In this document: positions 44,996-51,631 of the stretch, one piece after another
How positions within the stretch are numbered: position 1 is the stretch's first letter
How the letters are laid out: the number at the start of each line of letters is the position of its first letter
Source: Paraglaciecola sp. T6c
Lineage (GTDB): Bacteria; Pseudomonadota; Gammaproteobacteria; Enterobacterales; Alteromonadaceae
Direction of reading: 5' to 3'
Assembly: GCF_000014225.1 (NCBI RefSeq)
Contig: NC_008228.1
Span: forward strand, 372,001 to 436,000
DNA length: 64,000 nucleotides
Translations under genes and position numbers: made by a program
The notes under the pieces: generated by a model
Told to the model about the DNA's origin: nothing
What the model saw: only the letters and a program-made list of their open reading frames with translations
Database searches by the model: none

Positions 44996-45951
44996 TTTAG
45001 GTATAAACGATGCTCACTGTTAAATTGTTGTTTAGTCATATCAGATTCAGGACGAGCGTTAAACCTTATCCCCTTACTGAAGTGATAGCTGCTGGATATT
45101 TTCCAATCGTTATTCAGTAAGTTTATCGGTTGAGTATTTTCGAGTTCGGTCTGGTGTAAGCATAGATAATAAATCATTTCGTCGACGAGGCCACTCACGA
45201 TCATTTCTTTAGCTAAATCAGTGTGAACAATGATCAGTCCACAGGTCATCTTATGTTCGCACGCGTGTGCTAAAAGTTTCTTCACGTCCAGTAAACTATT
45301 GACAGTGTGATGTTGAACAGCTTGGTTAGCATTATTTTTTGTGTTGCTGACATTGAATGGCAAACAACCGGGCTCTTCAGCTACAAACTCCATATTGCCA
45401 ACCAACCTTTTTATATAGTTGATCGCTTCTATATCCCCATCAAACGTAGAGAAATCCGCTTTTCTGCCCGACAGATCAGCACACGTGATACAACTTATCC
45501 AAGGCCTTTTCTTTTGTTCGTTGGTCTGCATGGTTATAACCGTCCCGAGATCCATCAAGGCATTGTTGATAGCAATAACGTTGATATTATTAGAAAGAAA
45601 ATTGGTTTTATGATTGTCACTAAACCTAAAATGAGCAGGTATACGCGGATACAGAATGTTGACGATACCTGCGTCGGTGGCACTTTTAACCAGTGCGTTA
45701 CTATCCTTAATCAAAGCATTTGGAGGCAAGGACAAGTAAAGGTCTGCCCCGGCACCACTTGCCTTTATCTGACTCAGTAGCAGAGCTTCAGATTCCAGCT
45801 GAGTGCTTCCTTGAAGCTTTAGTATCTTGCCCTTAAGACAAAATAACCAAGCTGCGCCACAATAATGTGAAATAGACGCTGCTTTATCTATTACTAACGA
45901 CAAACAGCGAGAACGTAAGGCAAAAATATTGTTGTTCATTGCGGTATCCAC
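44992..45951 (-). CDS. degenerate RibD-like protein (deaminase-reductase fold, active site lost)
   Basis: 319 residues that I align by eye with RibD. The N-terminal half follows the deaminase pattern (SEALLLSQIKASGAGADLYL ... ALVKSATDAGIVNILYP). However, the zinc ligands H-A-E and P-C-x(n)-P-P-C are replaced (LESEA; LPPNALIKDSNALV). The second half follows the reductase domain: KRPWISCITCADLSGRKAD, INYIKRLVGN, and the C-terminal LVDEMIYYLCLHQ. A catalytic deaminase is therefore unlikely; a reductase-only or binding role remains possible. It sits tail to tail with luxR and head to head with luxI, with two lux boxes in the luxI spacer, so its expression is probably signal-dependent. Confidence 0.6.
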   Translation of the reverse strand: MDTAMNNNIFALRSRCLSLVIDKAASISHYCGAAWLFCLKGKILKLQGSTQLESEALLLSQIKASGAGADLYLSLPPNALIKDSNALVKSATDAGIVNILYPRIPAHFRFSDNHKTNFLSNNINVIAINNALMDLGTVITMQTNEQKKRPWISCITCADLSGRKADFSTFDGDIEAINYIKRLVGNMEFVAEEPGCLPFNVSNTKNNANQAVQHHTVNSLLDVKKLLAHACEHKMTCGLIIVHTDLAKEMIVSGLVDEMIYYLCLHQTELENTQPINLLNNDWKISSSYHFSKGIRFNARPESDMTKQQFNSEHRLYLN

Positions 45952-45996
45952 TTAACTCCATTTCGATATTTTAGCTGCTTTAAATTTTTATATATC

Positions 45997-46012
45997 CTGT
46001 TAGATCTGACGG
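45997..46012. promoter_or_regulatory. lux-box-like site 1 in the luxI/ribD-like spacer
   Basis: CTGT-TAGATCTG-ACGG fits CTGT-N8-ACAG with one change and has the palindromic core AGATCT, which is shared with the box at 50258-50277. Centre is 31 bp from box 2, about three helical turns. Confidence 0.6.
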
Positions 46013-46027
46013 TGTTTTATAAAAATA

Positions 46028-46043
46028 CTGTCAGATACTACAG
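46028..46043. promoter_or_regulatory. lux-box-like site 2 in the luxI/ribD-like spacer
   Basis: CTGT-CAGATACT-ACAG matches the conserved half sites and the 8-base spacing exactly. It lies 125 bases before luxI and 77 bases before the divergent RibD-like start. Autoinduction of luxI from such a site is the usual arrangement. Confidence 0.65.
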
Positions 46044-46167
46044 GAGAAAATTATTGGAATTAGGCTAGGGACAATGATTAAAACCCTACTGTAAAATGTG
46101 ATAGCTGAATTTATTGAATTTCGTTGAATATGCTTAGTTGCAAGTTAACTAAACTAGGTTCAACGCA

Positions 46168-46761
46168 ATGAGACAAATAAAAGTAATAGATAAAAACAAT
46201 AATGAATTTGGACGTAATCCAGAGTTAATTAATGATATGTTCAAATTAAGATCTGAAGTCTTTAAAGGGCGATTAGGTTGGGATGTCGAATCTGATAAAG
46301 GCTTGGAAAAAGACTTTTTTGATAACCAGCAGCCAAGTTATATTGCTATGTTGAATGAGAGCGATGATATTGTTGGTGGATGGCGTGCAATACCAACAAC
46401 AAAAAGTTATATGCTAAAAGATATATTCCCAGAGTTATTGAGAGGGGAGTTAGCACCTGAGGAAAAAAATATTTGGGAAATAAGTCGCTTTGCTATTAGT
46501 AAAAATAGAACAGGGAAATCTGCTCGAGTCGCAAGCGAAGATACAGCTGCTTTAGTAAGTTCATTTTATTCATTTGCGATTAAAAATGGCATTACAGATT
46601 ATGTACTGGTAACCACCACGGCCTGTGAGCGAATTCTTCGGTATTTGGGCGTAAATATGCGCAGAATGGGAGATGGTCAGGCGATGCAAATTGGGGTAGA
46701 GAAATCTGTCGCCCTATGGGTTAAAGTGGACAACAATTTAAATATTAATCCTATTCATTAA
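46168..46761 (+). CDS. luxI: acyl-homoserine-lactone synthase (LuxI family)
   Basis: 197 residues. All the invariant LuxI residues are visible: R and F in LRSEVFKG, W in LGWDVE, D-x-x-D in EKDFFD, R in GGWRAIP, F in LKDIFPELL, and the E-x-x-R of IWEISRFAI. It joins S-adenosylmethionine with an acyl-ACP to make the signal. The acyl chain cannot be read from sequence. The gene stands alone, driven by the promoter with two lux boxes. A possible hairpin (GGGCG/CGCCC, about 46784-46808) follows. Confidence 0.93.
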   Translation: MRQIKVIDKNNNEFGRNPELINDMFKLRSEVFKGRLGWDVESDKGLEKDFFDNQQPSYIAMLNESDDIVGGWRAIPTTKSYMLKDIFPELLRGELAPEEKNIWEISRFAISKNRTGKSARVASEDTAALVSSFYSFAIKNGITDYVLVTTTACERILRYLGVNMRRMGDGQAMQIGVEKSVALWVKVDNNLNINPIH

Positions 46762-47160
46762 CAATATATTCCTATACTATTGGGCGCTCGTTTTTTGTAC
46801 GTCGCCCGAACATTCATCTTTTTTACTTCCCAACTGTTTTCTCATTTTCCCCGAAATAGATATCAAATATCTTAATAAATATAATCTATTGAAATGGTGT
46901 TTTAGATCATTTCTCAAACGCTCTTATGCCTTATAAAAAGGGATAGGTGAACAGTGTTGTCTGTATCCTGTTAAGCGCTTGTATTGTCATTTTAAACAGG
47001 TTAATGCAGTTCCCTAGGCTATTTTAACTAATCTACAGCTGCGCAAGCGAAGCTCGACTTCATGAACATAAGCTACTGCATACAAAAAGGTGACTGAGTT
47101 AGGTACGCCTATATCATTGAAGTAACTGTGGTTTTTTTAGTAAGTGAGCGTTTACTTTTT

Positions 47161-47188
47161 CAGCCTTCAGCCTTCAGCCTTCAGCCTT
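47161..47188 (+). repeat. 7-bp tandem repeat CAGCCTT x4
   Basis: Four exact copies of CAGCCTT followed by TAGC. It lies between luxI and the peptide array and outside any gene I can support. Seven-base units are prone to slippage. Confidence 0.85.
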
Positions 47189-47315
47189 TAGCGAATGATG
47201 ATAAGTCAGGGTGCTGATATGTGTTTCAAAATTGAGGTGGCACGAAATATTAAAAATTATCGTTTGCTGATATACATTCGGTGGGGAAAATAAGCGTGAT
47301 GATGAGTGAAAGACT

Positions 47316-47343
47316 GCGCCAGGATTCAAATTACCACTGGCGC
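47316..47343 (-). terminator. hairpin after the peptide gene array
   Basis: GCGCCAG and CTGGCGC pair perfectly around a 14-base loop, 8 bases beyond the last array gene's stop; on the minus strand AGTCTTTC follows. A plausible terminator with a weak T-run. Confidence 0.55.
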
Positions 47344-47351
47344 CGTATATG

Positions 47352-47558
47352 CTAAGCCAAAGTACTTGAACTAATCAAATCAGAAGCTTGTGTAGCAGCA
47401 TCCATAATTTGCGGATCGATTTTGTCATAGAGTTGATTTAACAAATCGGAGTTTGCAATCGCTGTTATATTTTCTACTTCATCTGTTTTTACAATGAAGT
47501 AATAGTTTGTCATTGAATAAAAGTGTACACCGTTTACTGAAAATGCCGAGCCTTTCAT
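47352..47558 (-). CDS. diverged 68-residue paralogue of the array peptides
   Basis: It aligns end to end with the 71-residue peptides: GVHFYSMTNYY against GVNFIAFTDYA, ITAIANSDLLNQLYDKIDP against LTAAVNTDLMNVLADKVDP, and MDAATQAS against LDAATHAA. So it is a sixth, older copy with the conserved pattern T-A-x-x-N-x-D-L-x-N-x-L-x-D-K-x-D-P. AAAAGGATTCTTT precedes its ATG. A hairpin GGCGG-TGCAAG-CCGCC lies between it and the array. It may be a specialised partner, such as an immunity or nucleator subunit, or simply a divergent product; function unknown. Confidence 0.7.
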   Translation of the reverse strand: MKGSAFSVNGVHFYSMTNYYFIVKTDEVENITAIANSDLLNQLYDKIDPQIMDAATQASDLISSSTLA

Positions 47559-47606
47559 AAAGAATCCTTTTTAAATTAAGGGCGGCTTGCACCGCCAGGT
47601 CACTTA

Positions 47607-47822
47607 TTAGCTAACAGAAACTTTGCTAGCGATGTCGTTAATGCTATTGGCTGCATGTGTCGCTGCATCAAGTAATGCAGGGTCCACTTTGTCAGCGAGT
47701 ACGTTCATAAGGTCGGTGTTTACTGCAGCAGTTAAGTCACCTAGTTCTTTTGCGTCATATACCAGCGCATAGTCAGTAAATGCGATGAAATTTACGCCTT
47801 GGGTTGCGAAGTTAAGTTGCAT
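47607..47822 (-). CDS. array peptide, copy 1 (71 residues)
   Basis: One of five near-identical 71-residue proteins: N-terminal MQLNFATQGVNFIAF, then LTAAVNTDLMNVLADKVDP and DAAT, with a C-terminal VSVS. There is no cysteine, no classical signal peptide and no membrane helix. It is acidic and rich in Ala, Asn, Asp and Val. This copy differs from the others at K25 and K67 and has D17. Each copy has its own AAGGAGAAACACC site. No family recognised. Candidate roles: secreted peptide, ribosomally made precursor, or assembling structural subunit. Confidence 0.75.
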   Translation of the reverse strand: MQLNFATQGVNFIAFTDYALVYDAKELGDLTAAVNTDLMNVLADKVDPALLDAATHAANSINDIASKVSVS

Positions 47823-47848
47823 GGTGTTTCTCCTTTTTTAGTGTGTGA

Positions 47849-48064
47849 TTAGCTAACAGATACGTTGCTAGCGATGTCGTTAATGCTATTGGCTACTTGT
47901 GTCGCTGCATCAAGTAATGCAGGGTCCACTTTGTCAGCGAGTACGTTCATAAGGTCGGTGTTTACTGCAGCAGTTAAGTCACCTAGTTCTTGCGCGTCAT
48001 ATACCAGCGCATAGTCAGTGAATGCGATGAAATTTACGCCTTGGGTTGCGAAGTTAAGTTGCAT
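47849..48064 (-). CDS. array peptide, copy 2 (71 residues)
   Basis: Same protein as copy 1 apart from Q25, Q56, V57 and N67; it keeps D17. It lies 26 bases upstream (in transcription) of copy 1 with an identical ribosome binding site, so all copies should be made at similar rates from one mRNA. Function unknown. Confidence 0.75.
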   Translation of the reverse strand: MQLNFATQGVNFIAFTDYALVYDAQELGDLTAAVNTDLMNVLADKVDPALLDAATQVANSINDIASNVSVS

Positions 48065-48090
48065 GGTGTTTCTCCTTTTTTAGTGTGTTA

Positions 48091-48306
48091 TTAGCTAACA
48101 GATACGTTGCTAGCGAGGTCGTTAATGCTATTGGCTGCATGTGTCGCTGCATCAAGTAATGCAGGGTCCACTTTGTCAGCGAGTACATTCATAAGATCGG
48201 TGTTTACTGCGGCAGTTAAGTCACCTAGTTCTTGCGCGTCATATACCAGTGCATAGCCAGTGAATGCGATGAAATTTACGCCTTGGGTTGCGAAGTTAAG
48301 TTGCAT
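48091..48306 (-). CDS. array peptide, copy 3 (71 residues)
   Basis: Differs from copy 2 by G17, H56, A57 and L64. The G17 form is shared with copies 4 and 5, the D17 form with copies 1 and 2, suggesting block duplication. Function unknown. Confidence 0.75.
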   Translation of the reverse strand: MQLNFATQGVNFIAFTGYALVYDAQELGDLTAAVNTDLMNVLADKVDPALLDAATHAANSINDLASNVSVS

Positions 48307-48332
48307 GGTGTTTCTCCTTTTTTAGTGTGTGA

Positions 48333-48548
48333 TTAGCTAACAGATACGTTGCTAGCGAGGTCGTTAATGCTATTGGCTGCTTGTGTCGCTGCATCAAGTA
48401 ATGCAGGGTCCACTTTGTCAGCGAGTACATTCATAAGATCGGTGTTTACTGCGGCAGTTAAGTCACCTAGTTCTTGTGCGTCATATACCAGTGCATAGCC
48501 AGTGAATGCGATGAAATTTACGCCTTGCGTTGCGAAGTTAAGTTGCAT
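48333..48548 (-). CDS. array peptide, copy 4 (71 residues)
   Basis: Identical to copy 3 except Q56. Same spacer and ribosome binding site as the other units. Function unknown. Confidence 0.75.
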   Translation of the reverse strand: MQLNFATQGVNFIAFTGYALVYDAQELGDLTAAVNTDLMNVLADKVDPALLDAATQAANSINDLASNVSVS

Positions 48549-48574
48549 GGTGTTTCTCCTTTTTTAGTGTGTGA

Positions 48575-48790
48575 TTAGCTAACTGATACGTTGCTAGCGA
48601 TGTCGTTAATGCTATTGGCTGCATGTGTCGCTGCATCAAGTAATGCAGGGTCCACTTTGTCAGCGAGTACGTTCATAAGATCGGTGTTTACTGCGGCAGT
48701 TAAGTCACCTAGTTCTTGCGCGTCATATACCAGTGCATAGCCAGTGAATGCGATGAAATTTACGCCTTGGGTTGCGAAGTTAAGTTGCAT
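48575..48790 (-). CDS. array peptide, copy 5 (71 residues), first in transcription
   Basis: Promoter-proximal unit with G17, Q25, H56, A57, I64 and N67. Its leader keeps GGAGAAACACC but the sequence further upstream leaves the repeat and enters the 48791-48896 promoter spacer. Function unknown. Confidence 0.75.
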   Translation of the reverse strand: MQLNFATQGVNFIAFTGYALVYDAQELGDLTAAVNTDLMNVLADKVDPALLDAATHAANSINDIASNVSVS

Positions 48791-48816
48791 GGTGTTTCTC
48801 CTTTCGTTTTATATAC

Positions 48817-48849
48817 GTTATCGAACGAACTAATTTTTGTTGCGATAAC
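48817..48849. promoter_or_regulatory. inverted repeat upstream of the peptide array
   Basis: GTTATCG (48817-48823) and CGATAAC (48843-48849) form a perfect 7-bp inverted repeat with 19 bases between, starting 27 bases before the first array gene. A hairpin CTAACGCA-AATAAG-TGCGTTAG lies beyond it. No lux-box half sites are seen in this spacer, so the array may be read through from the upstream DUF6895-like gene or use another regulator. Confidence 0.4.
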
Positions 48850-48896
48850 AAGTTATGAATGACTAACGCAAATAAGTGCGTTAGCTATCCAATTTT

Positions 48897-50156
48897 TTAA
48901 GCAATTGCTAGTTTCTTCCAGTCGATACAGTCATCAATCTTTTTAATCGTGTTGTGGACTGAAGTTTCGAAGCAGTTACTTTTATTCTTCATTTTTTCGT
49001 CATGAAAATAGCCAATAGAGCCGCGCTCATTCCGTTGTGAATTAACAAATTGAATTGTGTTATCAATGACATGGCCCAAACCGACTGTCTCAATTGCTTC
49101 ACGATCAGTTTCAAGTGATTTGAGAACGGTCAGTAGAAGGGGAAGGTTGTACTCGTCGGCTAATCTTAGGGAGTGACCCAGGGAATATATGAGCTTTAAA
49201 TCGACAGGATCCGCGTCAACAAAAATGTCGTCTAATTGATCATAAATAATTCGCAAGCACATCGCTGCGACCAGCATGGTGTGATAATTTTTAGCCCACG
49301 TTTGGAACTTTTCTCCGTGGCGCTGCTTAACATCATCACCCATTCGCCCTACCGGACCTGGAATGATTGTGTCGTTTTGTATCACCTTGGCGATTTCACA
49401 AAAAACCAAGTCCAAATGCCATTCTTTGCAATGCCCAGTTAAGGCGAGGGACGCAAGTAACTCTAGCGATACGTCGAGATCTTGCTTTGCAATATATTTT
49501 ATTAGCAGGGCCTCTAGAGAGCCGGCAATCCCATGGTCGAAACGCAGCCCAACATCTAAAAAGTCATGGCATTTGCGCATGCCGGTCAGATAAAACACGT
49601 TATGCGTTAAAGCGTATGCCTGGGACTCATCAGTGTGAATAGGGTCGGGTAAACGGGTGAAGTTTGACATGGCATATAGACTTTTTACTGGGAATATATG
49701 TGCTAAGTCGCCGTGGATCTGCGTAGCAAAAATATAATCCATCATACGAAAGGGCACTAACTCCAACGAACGTGCATGTTGTGAATAAAGCTCGTCCGTA
49801 AAATAGTTTTCGTGTTCTGTGTTGTTAACCCCAAGGTGCTTCGCGACTGCAATGGGTAATCCAAAGGCGAGGAAAAGTTCGCGATTTGCTTTAGCTAATT
49901 GAAGAAATTTTTCATCTTTCAGTTGATCAAAGAATTGTTTTTCAACGATTTTGCTTTTTGATTTAATTGTATGGTTATTACACACTAGTAAATACAGAGA
50001 ATATTCGCAAAATGACTTTCTATGTAAAAATGTAGTTTCACTATCTGAAATTCTATATAAATCAAAATATTCTTTATTTTCATCTATCCAAATGTCTATG
50101 TTTTTAATTTTGTTTTCTATGTCTTTCCTAAATGATTCACTTTTCAATTTATTCAT
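48897..50156 (-). CDS. DUF6895-like protein 1
   Basis: 419 residues, soluble, mainly helical, probably an alpha/alpha-toroid like the DUF6895 family of actinobacterial gene clusters. The shared core is SQAYALTHNVFYLTGM (about 179-194) and the later KNYHTMLVAAM. Paralogous to the divergently transcribed gene at 50332: both have RLPDPI, QAYALTHN, CKEWHL or CKRWHL, TIxPGP, and FQTWxKxYHTMLVA. The conserved histidines in LTHNVF and YHTML could be catalytic or metal-binding. The peptide array follows on the same strand after 106 bases, suggesting it acts on or with the peptides. AGGGGAAACAAA precedes the ATG. No known reaction. Confidence 0.65.
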   Translation of the reverse strand: MNKLKSESFRKDIENKIKNIDIWIDENKEYFDLYRISDSETTFLHRKSFCEYSLYLLVCNNHTIKSKSKIVEKQFFDQLKDEKFLQLAKANRELFLAFGLPIAVAKHLGVNNTEHENYFTDELYSQHARSLELVPFRMMDYIFATQIHGDLAHIFPVKSLYAMSNFTRLPDPIHTDESQAYALTHNVFYLTGMRKCHDFLDVGLRFDHGIAGSLEALLIKYIAKQDLDVSLELLASLALTGHCKEWHLDLVFCEIAKVIQNDTIIPGPVGRMGDDVKQRHGEKFQTWAKNYHTMLVAAMCLRIIYDQLDDIFVDADPVDLKLIYSLGHSLRLADEYNLPLLLTVLKSLETDREAIETVGLGHVIDNTIQFVNSQRNERGSIGYFHDEKMKNKSNCFETSVHNTIKKIDDCIDWKKLAIA

Positions 50157-50212
50157 TTTGTTTCCCCTGAAATTGATGGGGTAATAATTGTTTGTTTTTT
50201 TGATTTGGGAAA

Positions 50213-50228
50213 CTGTAAAAAGTATCAG
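50213..50228. promoter_or_regulatory. lux-box-like site in divergent DUF6895 spacer (left)
   Basis: CTGT-AAAAAGTA-TCAG has the 8-base spacing and one changed base in the right half site. It lies 57 bases before the left DUF6895-like gene. Confidence 0.45.
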
Positions 50229-50257
50229 GTTATTATTTTTAGTGTTTAATTGAGGTT

Positions 50258-50277
50258 AACTGATAGATCTTACAGTT
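50258..50277. promoter_or_regulatory. lux-box-like palindrome in divergent DUF6895 spacer (right)
   Basis: AACTGATAGATCTTACAGTT is a 20-bp near-perfect palindrome with the lux-box layout CTG(A/T)-N8-ACAG and the same TAGATCT core as the box upstream of luxI (45997-46012). It lies 54 bases before the right DUF6895-like gene, a typical activator distance. Confidence 0.65.
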
Positions 50278-50331
50278 CGCTTAATGTTGTCTTTGATTAC
50301 TATTAACGAACTTAAATAAGGAATGACTATC

Positions 50332-51621
50332 ATGAATAATCAAAATTTTGCAGAAAGTAGTACGACGTTAAAATACTTAGAAAAAAGAATTAATAAAATT
50401 GATAACTGGGTAGATAGAAACTTGTCATGCTTCCAACCGCTAGTCGCTGACTGCCCCAAAGGGACTGATTATCGCCGTAAAGCGTTCGGCGAAGCTGGCT
50501 TGTACATATATGTAGCCGCACAATATGAAGCATTTGGATCACCAACAGCATTAGTTGAGAGCTATTGGGAAACCATCTCTTGCAACGACTACCTGGATTT
50601 AGCTAGGCGGAATCTCTCCACATATGGTCTTTATGCATTCCCTGTCGCTGTGGCAAACAGCTTGGGCAAAAGTACTGAAAAACTAGATGCTTATTTCGAA
50701 GATACTTACCTATCTACTCATTTACGATCTATAGAACTCCCCCCTTTTCGACTGATGGATAACCTGTTTTTCGCAAAAATGTATGGGTTATCTGAAATGC
50801 CGTATTCAGTTGAAGAGGTGAATAGGTTGACCAACATGAATCGTCTGCCAGATCCGATTCAATGTGATGAAGCGCAAGCTTATGCTTTAACGCATAATAT
50901 TTTTTACTTGACTGGTATGAAGGTCAATCATGACTTTCTTGGGCTTGAGCCTACGTACGGACACCTTCAGTTACAAGCTCTAGAAGCTCTTTTCGTGCGC
51001 TATATGGCAAATAATAATTTAGATTTGGCGTTAGAGTTATTGATGTGTTTGATTTTGACAGGACTTTGCAAGCGTTGGCATTTACAGTATGCATTAGACT
51101 TGGTAGACAAGAATTTAATAGATCACACTATAGTACCGGGCCCAGGTGAGCCAGAAGGTTTCGAAAAGCTAAGTGAAACCAGTGATGAATTTCAAACGTG
51201 GGTCAAGCATTACCACACAATGCTTGTGGCGGGCATGACATTTAGACTCGCCGCGACCCATATAGATAGCATATGGGCAAGAGGCCCCTCATTATCTTAC
51301 TTCGCAGCATATGCTTCAGGACAGTTGGTTAGACTGCTTAATGATTACAACTTGCCATTAGCACTGACGGTGCTCAAGACTTTAGAAGAGCAAATACCAG
51401 ATATTCGGCGTTTAGATATAGAGTATATCCTCACCTTTTCTCTGCGTTTTATCGAGCAACAATGCCAAGCAGACGGCAAAGTTGGCTTTTACTATGATCA
51501 ATACCACGCGTTAACGACAACGGGGAAAACTTGGGAAGAAGCCGTTGATACGATTCAAGTGCCTTTATTGAATATTCACCGCCAAATCAATTGGCAACAA
51601 TTCGATGCTTTAGCAAGCTAA
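50332..51621 (+). CDS. DUF6895-like protein 2
   Basis: 429 residues, paralogue of the divergent 48897-50156 gene, sharing about a third of residues by eye. Conserved blocks: NRLPDPIQCDEAQAYALTHN, CKRWHLQYA, TIVPGPGEPEG, FQTWVKHYHTMLVAGM and YNLPLALTVLKTLE. ATG at 50332 is chosen over 50323 because AAGGA at 50318-50322 is correctly spaced only for the later one. The CPBP-like gene follows after 10 bases, so the two form an operon under the lux-box-like promoter. Function unknown; maturation of the array peptides is a hypothesis. Confidence 0.65.
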   Translation: MNNQNFAESSTTLKYLEKRINKIDNWVDRNLSCFQPLVADCPKGTDYRRKAFGEAGLYIYVAAQYEAFGSPTALVESYWETISCNDYLDLARRNLSTYGLYAFPVAVANSLGKSTEKLDAYFEDTYLSTHLRSIELPPFRLMDNLFFAKMYGLSEMPYSVEEVNRLTNMNRLPDPIQCDEAQAYALTHNIFYLTGMKVNHDFLGLEPTYGHLQLQALEALFVRYMANNNLDLALELLMCLILTGLCKRWHLQYALDLVDKNLIDHTIVPGPGEPEGFEKLSETSDEFQTWVKHYHTMLVAGMTFRLAATHIDSIWARGPSLSYFAAYASGQLVRLLNDYNLPLALTVLKTLEEQIPDIRRLDIEYILTFSLRFIEQQCQADGKVGFYYDQYHALTTTGKTWEEAVDTIQVPLLNIHRQINWQQFDALAS

Positions 51622-51631
51622 GGAGGCGTAC

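Larger units (their letters stand above)
46762..47351. other. intergenic region, no gene seen
   Basis: About 590 bases with no convincing reading frame on either strand. It contains a possible luxI terminator near 46784, the 7-bp tandem repeat at 47161-47188, and the terminator of the peptide array at 47316-47343. Confidence 0.6.
47607..48816 (-). repeat. five tandem 242-bp gene-plus-spacer units
   Basis: Units start at 47607, 47849, 48091, 48333 and 48575, an exact 242-bp period comprising a 216-bp gene and a 26-bp spacer carrying the ribosome binding site. Units differ by only a few bases, several of them changing the protein, so duplication is recent or the units are kept alike by recombination. 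Confidence 0.95.

Noticed and set aside
47352-48790. R-body (RebB-type) tandem genes as an explanation of the peptide array
   Set aside because: RebB genes also occur as tandem small paralogues and a faint spacing similarity exists, but the characteristic RebB motifs and the accompanying reb genes are not present.
47607-48816. CRISPR array
   Set aside because: The repeat is 242 bp and each unit codes a protein with its own ribosome site; there are no short repeats with unique spacers.
48791-48896. Lux box directly upstream of the peptide array
   Set aside because: An inverted repeat is present, but it lacks CTGT/ACAG half sites and has the wrong spacing, so it is listed only as an unassigned operator candidate.
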